DNA of 64,000 nt from Nocardioides marmoriginsengisoli (GTDB lineage: Bacteria; Actinomycetota; Actinomycetes; Propionibacteriales; Nocardioidaceae): contig NZ_RJSE01000007.1 of the NCBI RefSeq assembly GCF_003725695.1, forward strand, positions 1,618,002 to 1,682,001. The letters run 5' to 3'. Below, in pieces: positions 59,541 through 64,000 of the stretch (positions are counted from its first letter, which is position 1; each line of letters begins with the position of its first letter). Both the position numbers and the translations under genes were made by a program. Under the pieces are notes generated by a model. The model was not told where the DNA came from. It ran no database searches and saw only the letters and a program-made list of their open reading frames with translations.

Positions 59541-62500
59541 TCACACTCCGGCGGCCAGCGTGCAGCTGGTGATGTTGCTTCCGGTACGCACCGCGACCCG
59601 CTTGCCGGCGTAGAAACCGCCGCCGAGCGAGCTGGTCGGGTTCAGCCCGGTGACGTAGCTCTCGACCTGCGCGTTCGTCGCCGGTGACGGCGCCAGGCCG
59701 GTGAGACCGAGCACGTAGGTGGTCGACGACGAGCTGCGCTTGAACAGCTCGATCCCGGGGTGGGTGTCCCCGAAGGTGTCCGGCGGACCTGCCGTCGGGT
59801 TGTTGCCGGACACGCTCGCGCACACGGTCGGGTTGTACGTGGCGTTGCCGGAGCTTCCGGCGTTGATCGAGATCCCGGGGCTCGCCTGGAGCGGCGCGCC
59901 GACCGTGTTGTTGTCGATACGCACGTTCAGGCTGCCGTTGGAGTCGCGGTGCAGGACGCCGATGCCGGTGCCGCTGGTGTTGGCGACGGTGTTGCCGGTG
60001 ATCGTCGCCCGGACGTTCGGATGCGTCAGGGTGCTGGAGTCCGCCTGGATGTTCTTGTCCGTTCCGAGGCCGATGCCGTCGCTGCCGAACTGGTTGTTCG
60101 CGTTGATCTGGTTGCCGGTGACGACGAAGGAGGCGGTCACGTCGCCCGCGGCCCCGATGCCGATGGCGGCGCCCTTCATGTTCCGGATCGGGCTTCCGGC
60201 CGTTCCGTTGTTGGTGATCGCGAAGTTGCCCTGGCCGCGGCCGGTCACGCTGGCCGTGATGCCGAAGCCGTTGAACTTGGTGGTCGCGTCGCCGTTGATC
60301 TGGTTGCCGCTCATCGTGACCACGTTGGCCGTGCCGGGCACCCCGTAGGTGCCGGCCGGGGCTGCGGAGGACGCGGTGTTGGCGCCTTGGACGGCGAGCG
60401 CGTCGCCCGCCGGGAAACCGCTGATGACGTTGTTCGAGATGGTCGCCTTGGTCAGGTTCGCCACCGTGGTCGTCGATCCGAACAGGTTCAGCGCGATGCC
60501 GGCTCCCCGGGACGTCGTCGTGCTGAGCGTGCTGGTGACGGTGTTCCCGGTGATCACCGCGTCGGAGATGGTGCCGTTGTACTGGAAGATGCTGATCCCG
60601 GCGCCGTAGGCGTTCGACAGCGTGTTGCCGGTGATGGTGACGACGCCGTCCACGTTGTTGGTCAGGCCGCCGGCGGTGTCGTTGAACGCGATCGACGAGT
60701 CGTTGTCGTCGATCGCCGCGTCGCCGGCACCGGTGACGGTGCTGTTGGTCAGCGAGAACCCGGTGACCCCGGTGCCCTTGATGCCGCTGCGGTCGGTGCC
60801 CAGCAGCTTGATCCGGTTCAGCGAGATCGCGTCGGCGTTGGTGAGCGAGACGCCGGGGCCGGTGGTGTTCTGGATGGTGCCGCCGCTGTCCGCCGCGGCG
60901 GTTCCGGTGACCGAGAAGGTACCGGTCGAACCGGTCCCGTTCAGCACGATGCCGCTGGGCGCACCGTTGGAGGAGATGCTCTGGAAGGTCGCGTTCGCGG
61001 CACCGATGGTGGTGGCCGCGATGCTGAGCCCGGTCCCGGTCGTGGTCGAGATCGTGTTGCCGGTCCCGGCCACGGTGACGGTGCCGCCTCCGGAGGCGAG
61101 GAAGCCGCCGCCGGACGTGCTGGTGAGAGCGAGGCCGCCGTTGCTGAACGCGATGGTCGCGCCGGCGTTGCCGGTCAGGCTGACCGCCGCACCGGTACCG
61201 GTGCTGAGGGTCTTGGTCGCGCCGGAGAAGGTCGTCGTGCCCGCGGTGTTGCCGGAGACGCTGATCCCGCCCGCGGTGCCGGCTCCGGTGATGTTGCCGG
61301 AGAAGGTGGCGTTCGCGGTGCGGCTGGAGACGTCGATCGCCTTGCCGGCCGCGCCGGCGCCGACCGTGCCGGCGTAGGTCACCACCCCGGTGCCGTTGTT
61401 GAGGTCGAACCCGATGCCGGCCGCGCCCGAGATGGTGCTGCCGGATCCGGCGCTGAACGTCCAGGCGGTGTCGGTGCCGTCCAGGTTCACGCCGTCGCCG
61501 GTGCTGGTGGTCGAGTCGACGTCGGTGAAGGTGAGGTCGCTGCCCGCGCCGAGTCCGGTCGCGTCCACCGCGGCCCGGTTGGTCGAAGCCACGCTGCCGG
61601 CCAGTACGTCGATGCCGGTCGCGTTGCTGAGCACGAAGCCCGGCTGGTTGGTGGTGGTGATCGCCGTCGTGGTGAAGGTGAGCGAGCCGGTGGTGCTGGT
61701 CAGGCTGACGCCGGGGCTGGTGGTGCTGCCGCTGACGGTCGTGCTCGCGAGCGTGCCGGACAGGGCGGCGCCGGTGAGGTTGAGCGCTCCCGCCTGGGTG
61801 GTGCTCAACGAGACCGGAGCGGTGAAGGTCAGCCCGTTGCCGGCACCGGTGAGCTCGATGCCCGGCTGGGTGGCGGCGGTCCCGGTGTCGGTGACGTCCA
61901 TCGAGCGCAGGGTCACGCCCGCGACCGCGTTGCCGAACAGGCCCCCGCCGGTGCCGCTCGGGTCGATGCTCACCCCTGCTACCTGCGTGTTCGCGGCCAG
62001 CGTGAGCACGTCGGCGTTGGACGCGGTCAGCACCGGCTTGGTGCCGGCCGGGGCGAGCGTCTCCACCGTGGCCGAGCCGACGTCGGTGTTGGTCAGGGCG
62101 ACCCCTTCGCCGATCAGCTTCTGGCCCGACTGGAGGGTCACGCCCGCGGTGAGGATGCCGTCGCCGGGAGCCCGTCGGACGTAGATCGTCTGGCTGGCGC
62201 CGGCGACCGCCGTGGCACCGGCGATCGTGGCGAACGGGCGGGCCGCCGTACCGTCCTGGGTGCCGGCGGCCTGGTCGGCGACGTACCAGACGGCGCCGGA
62301 GAGGTTGACCGTCCAGGTGATCGGCGCGCTCGCGGTGGTGCCGTCGGTGAGGGTGTAGCCGTAGGTGTCGCTGGGGAGCGTCGCACTGGCCGGCGGCTCG
62401 TAGCGCAGGTCGCCGTTCGCGGCGAGAGTCATCCGGCCGCCCTGCGCGGTGGCGGCTGCCGCTGCCGGGGTCACCGTGATCGCCGATTCGAGGCCGTCCG

Positions 62501-64000
62501 GGTCGGTCGCCGTACCGATGAGGTTCACCGTGCGGGTCACGTGCGGGCCGGTGGCGACGGCACCGCCCGCGACCAGGGTCGTGTTGCGGATGCCGGTCGT
62601 GGTCGGCAGCGTCCCGGGCGCACCGGGCGCGTCGTTGACCGGGGTGATCGACAGCAACCGGGGGAGCGGCGGCGTGGTGCCTCCGGCGCCGTCGTCGACG
62701 ACCACGGTGAAGGAGCGATCGGCATCGGCCGGGTTGGCCGTGCCGTCGTTGCGGTGGTCCGGGTCGTTGCTGCTGTTGCTGAACTGGACGCCGCGCAGGG
62801 CGGTCTGGAACTGGGCGACCGTGCCGCCGGCCCGGGTGAGGGTCAGGACGCCGGCGCTGAAGTTCGAGGTGAAGCCGGCGACCGCCGGGTCGAGGCGCAA
62901 GGAGTCGAACGTCGCGTCGAACCCGGCGCTGACGGTCACCTTGAGCGAGCTCAGCGTCGCGTTGTCCGGGTCGGTGACGGTGCTGGCCGGTCCGAACAGG
63001 TTCACGAAGCCGGCCTGCTCGGTGTAGGCCAGCGGCCCGGCCATGTCGAGGAACACCACCGGCGGATCGTTCACCTGGGTGATCGCGAGGGTCTTGGTCG
63101 TGGTGTTCGACGCGGTCGGCCCGACGATCTGGAACCCGACGGACCGGCTGGTTCCGGGTGCGTCGCTGCTCGGGTTGGAGAACTGCACGCTGCGCAGCGC
63201 CGCCTGGTAGTTCGCGAGCGTTGCCGACCCCGAGAGCGTCAGGACTCCGGAGGCGAAGTTTCCGGTGATCCCGTTCTGGGTGGTGAAGTGCAGCAGGTCG
63301 CCGGCCACCGGGGAGGTGATCGTGACGGCGGCCCCGGTGGCGTTCGGCCCGCCCTCGACGTCGGTGACGGTGAGGCCGGCGTCGACGGCGACCGCCGCCG
63401 ACTGCTCGGTGTACGGCGTCGTGCCTCCGCTGGCGGCGAGCACGGGAGCGTCGTCGACCGCGGCGACGGTGATGGTCCGGGTGGCCGGGGCGCTGGTGCC
63501 GCCGTCCCCGTCGGTCAGCACGAAGCGCACGGTCCGCGTCAGCGTGGACGGCGTGTTGGAGACGTTGGCGTAGGTGATGTTGCGGACCAGGGCCTGGGCG
63601 GCGGCCGGGGTGGCGCTGGCGTTGAGGGTGATCACCAGCCCGGTGGTGCCGGTGCCGCCGGTGAAGGTGCCGATCGTCGTCCCGGCGTAGCTGACGTTGG
63701 CGCCGGACACGCCGATCTGGCCCGCGCCGGTGCCCTGGTTGCGGACCGCCAGCCGGTCCTCGGCGGCGCCGTTCGCGGTGTAGTCGACGGTCAGGGTGCC
63801 GGTGGCGAAGTCGGCCGAGTCGGCGTCGGTGACGGTGCCGGTCGCGGTGATCGGGGTGGCTGCGGCGTTCTCGGTGTAGGCCAGGGAGGTGCCCTCGATC
63901 GCGGCGATCACCGGGGCGCTGTTGGTGGCGGCCACCGTGACCGTGCGGGTGGCCGGGGTGCTGGTGCCGCCGTCGCCGTCGGTGAGGACGAAGCGTGTGG
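59541..64000 (-). CDS. giant extracellular repeat/beta-helix protein, N-terminal part outside window
   Basis: At least 1,485 residues; the frame is open to the right edge, so the true start lies beyond base 64000. The visible N-terminal part has about four cadherin-like/Calx-like repeats of roughly 110-130 residues (GTSxxYTExAA... LTxxxxxANYQAALRxVxFSN). A segment with VWYVADQAAGTQDGTAARPFATIAGA opens a right-handed parallel beta-helix of many short G/T/S/N-rich turns with conserved ITGNT and VSGN elements. The end (SNITSCTLAAGV) has no membrane anchor or sorting signal. Probably an adhesin-like surface or secreted protein working with the collar proteins encoded downstream. Confidence 0.75.
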   Translation of the reverse strand, partial: TRFVLTDGDGGTSTPATRTVTVAATNSAPVIAAIEGTSLAYTENAAATPITATGTVTDADSADFATGTLTVDYTANGAAEDRLAVRNQGTGAGQIGVSGANVSYAGTTIGTFTGGTGTTGLVITLNASATPAAAQALVRNITYANVSNTPSTLTRTVRFVLTDGDGGTSAPATRTITVAAVDDAPVLAASGGTTPYTEQSAAVAVDAGLTVTDVEGGPNATGAAVTITSPVAGDLLHFTTQNGITGNFASGVLTLSGSATLANYQAALRSVQFSNPSSDAPGTSRSVGFQIVGPTASNTTTKTLAITQVNDPPVVFLDMAGPLAYTEQAGFVNLFGPASTVTDPDNATLSSLKVTVSAGFDATFDSLRLDPAVAGFTSNFSAGVLTLTRAGGTVAQFQTALRGVQFSNSSNDPDHRNDGTANPADADRSFTVVVDDGAGGTTPPLPRLLSITPVNDAPGAPGTLPTTTGIRNTTLVAGGAVATGPHVTRTVNLIGTATDPDGLESAITVTPAAAAATAQGGRMTLAANGDLRYEPPASATLPSDTYGYTLTDGTTASAPITWTVNLSGAVWYVADQAAGTQDGTAARPFATIAGATAVAGASQTIYVRRAPGDGILTAGVTLQSGQKLIGEGVALTNTDVGSATVETLAPAGTKPVLTASNADVLTLAANTQVAGVSIDPSGTGGGLFGNAVAGVTLRSMDVTDTGTAATQPGIELTGAGNGLTFTAPVSLSTTQAGALNLTGAALSGTLASTTVSGSTTSPGVSLTSTTGSLTFTTTAITTTNQPGFVLSNATGIDVLAGSVASTNRAAVDATGLGAGSDLTFTDVDSTTSTGDGVNLDGTDTAWTFSAGSGSTISGAAGIGFDLNNGTGVVTYAGTVGAGAAGKAIDVSSRTANATFSGNITGAGTAGGISVSGNTAGTTTFSGATKTLSTGTGAAVSLTGNAGATIAFSNGGLALTSTSGGGFLASGGGTVTVAGTGNTISTTTGTGLSIAATTIGAANATFQSISSNGAPSGIVLNGTGSTGTFSVTGTAAADSGGTIQNTTGPGVSLTNADAISLNRIKLLGTDRSGIKGTGVTGFSLTNSTVTGAGDAAIDDNDSSIAFNDTAGGLTNNVDGVVTITGNTLSNAYGAGISIFQYNGTISDAVITGNTVTSTLSTTTSRGAGIALNLFGSTTTVANLTKATISNNVISGFPAGDALAVQGANTASSAAPAGTYGVPGTANVVTMSGNQINGDATTKFNGFGITASVTGRGQGNFAITNNGTAGSPIRNMKGAAIGIGAAGDVTASFVVTGNQINANNQFGSDGIGLGTDKNIQADSSTLTHPNVRATITGNTVANTSGTGIGVLHRDSNGSLNVRIDNNTVGAPLQASPGISINAGSSGNATYNPTVCASVSGNNPTAGPPDTFGDTHPGIELFKRSSSSTTYVLGLTGLAPSPATNAQVESYVTGLNPTSSLGGGFYAGKRVAVRTGSNITSCTLAAGV

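Overview
This window is high-GC actinobacterial chromosome, most likely Nocardioidaceae or a close relative. That is an inference from gene order (folC-DUF4233-ndk-mreBCD-mrdA-rodA-radical SAM), from actinobacterial families (NnaR, DUF4233, DUF5701, MASE1 kinase), and from short palindromic TCTCGACAGGCTCGA repeats that I associate with Nocardioides genomes. Genes are densely packed with many ATGA or TGATG overlaps, and no gene-free stretch exceeds 300 bases. I see no rRNA, tRNA, CRISPR array or insertion sequence.

Layout. (1) 1-4.5 kb: end of an FkbH-like protein, an MBOAT acyltransferase, an SGNH-like partner, a tiny membrane protein, a VOC protein and a divergent-type methyltransferase; this looks like an acyl or glyceryl transfer cassette. 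(2) 4.7-11.3 kb: acyl-CoA carbon metabolism with a thiolase, the mutase chaperone MeaB, an SDR, an epimerase-like VOC protein, two small membrane genes, a MarR regulator and a B12-dependent mutase large subunit whose specificity residues are of the isobutyryl-CoA type. (3) 11.3-14.4 kb: an orphan MASE1 histidine kinase and a CnoX-like co-chaperone. (4) 14.5-23.9 kb: a nitrate assimilation operon (narK, nitrate reductase, flavoprotein, nirB, nirD, nnaR) with GlnR-like boxes. (5) 23.9-25.8 kb: a LysR/EamA divergent pair.

(6) 25.8-40.1 kb is the most unusual region. pstC and pstB bracket a run of exported proteins. These are a PstA permease fused in frame to a PstS-type binding domain, an 808-residue anchored binding-protein relative, a secreted PstS-like protein, a WxL-like Ig-repeat protein, a DUF916 (WxL-interacting) protein itself fused to a second exported domain, another Ig-like protein, and a sortase-fold membrane protein that has lost its catalytic His and Cys. 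A sequence matching the PhoP PHO-box lies upstream. I read this as a phosphate-regulated, Pst-linked cell-surface complex that does not match any standard pst operon.

(7) 40.1-44.8 kb, minus strand: DUF4334 protein, alcohol dehydrogenase, a two-subunit acyl-CoA dehydrogenase and a Nudix protein, probably one catabolic operon. (8) 44.9-57.1 kb: folC, DUF4233, ndk, DUF937, the mreBCD-mrdA-rodA elongasome cluster, a ChaA-type cation/proton antiporter with an EF-hand loop, and a TIGR03960-like radical SAM protein. (9) 57.1-64 kb, minus strand: a DUF5701 protein and an apparent operon of a giant repeat/beta-helix surface protein (running off the right edge) followed by three tail-collar-domain proteins.

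Several genes (mutase, lysR, ndk, chaA) have a TAnnnT hexamer ending exactly 6 nt before the start codon and lack a Shine-Dalgarno sequence, so leaderless mRNAs are likely. All functional calls are from reading the sequence and family knowledge; no database search was run.
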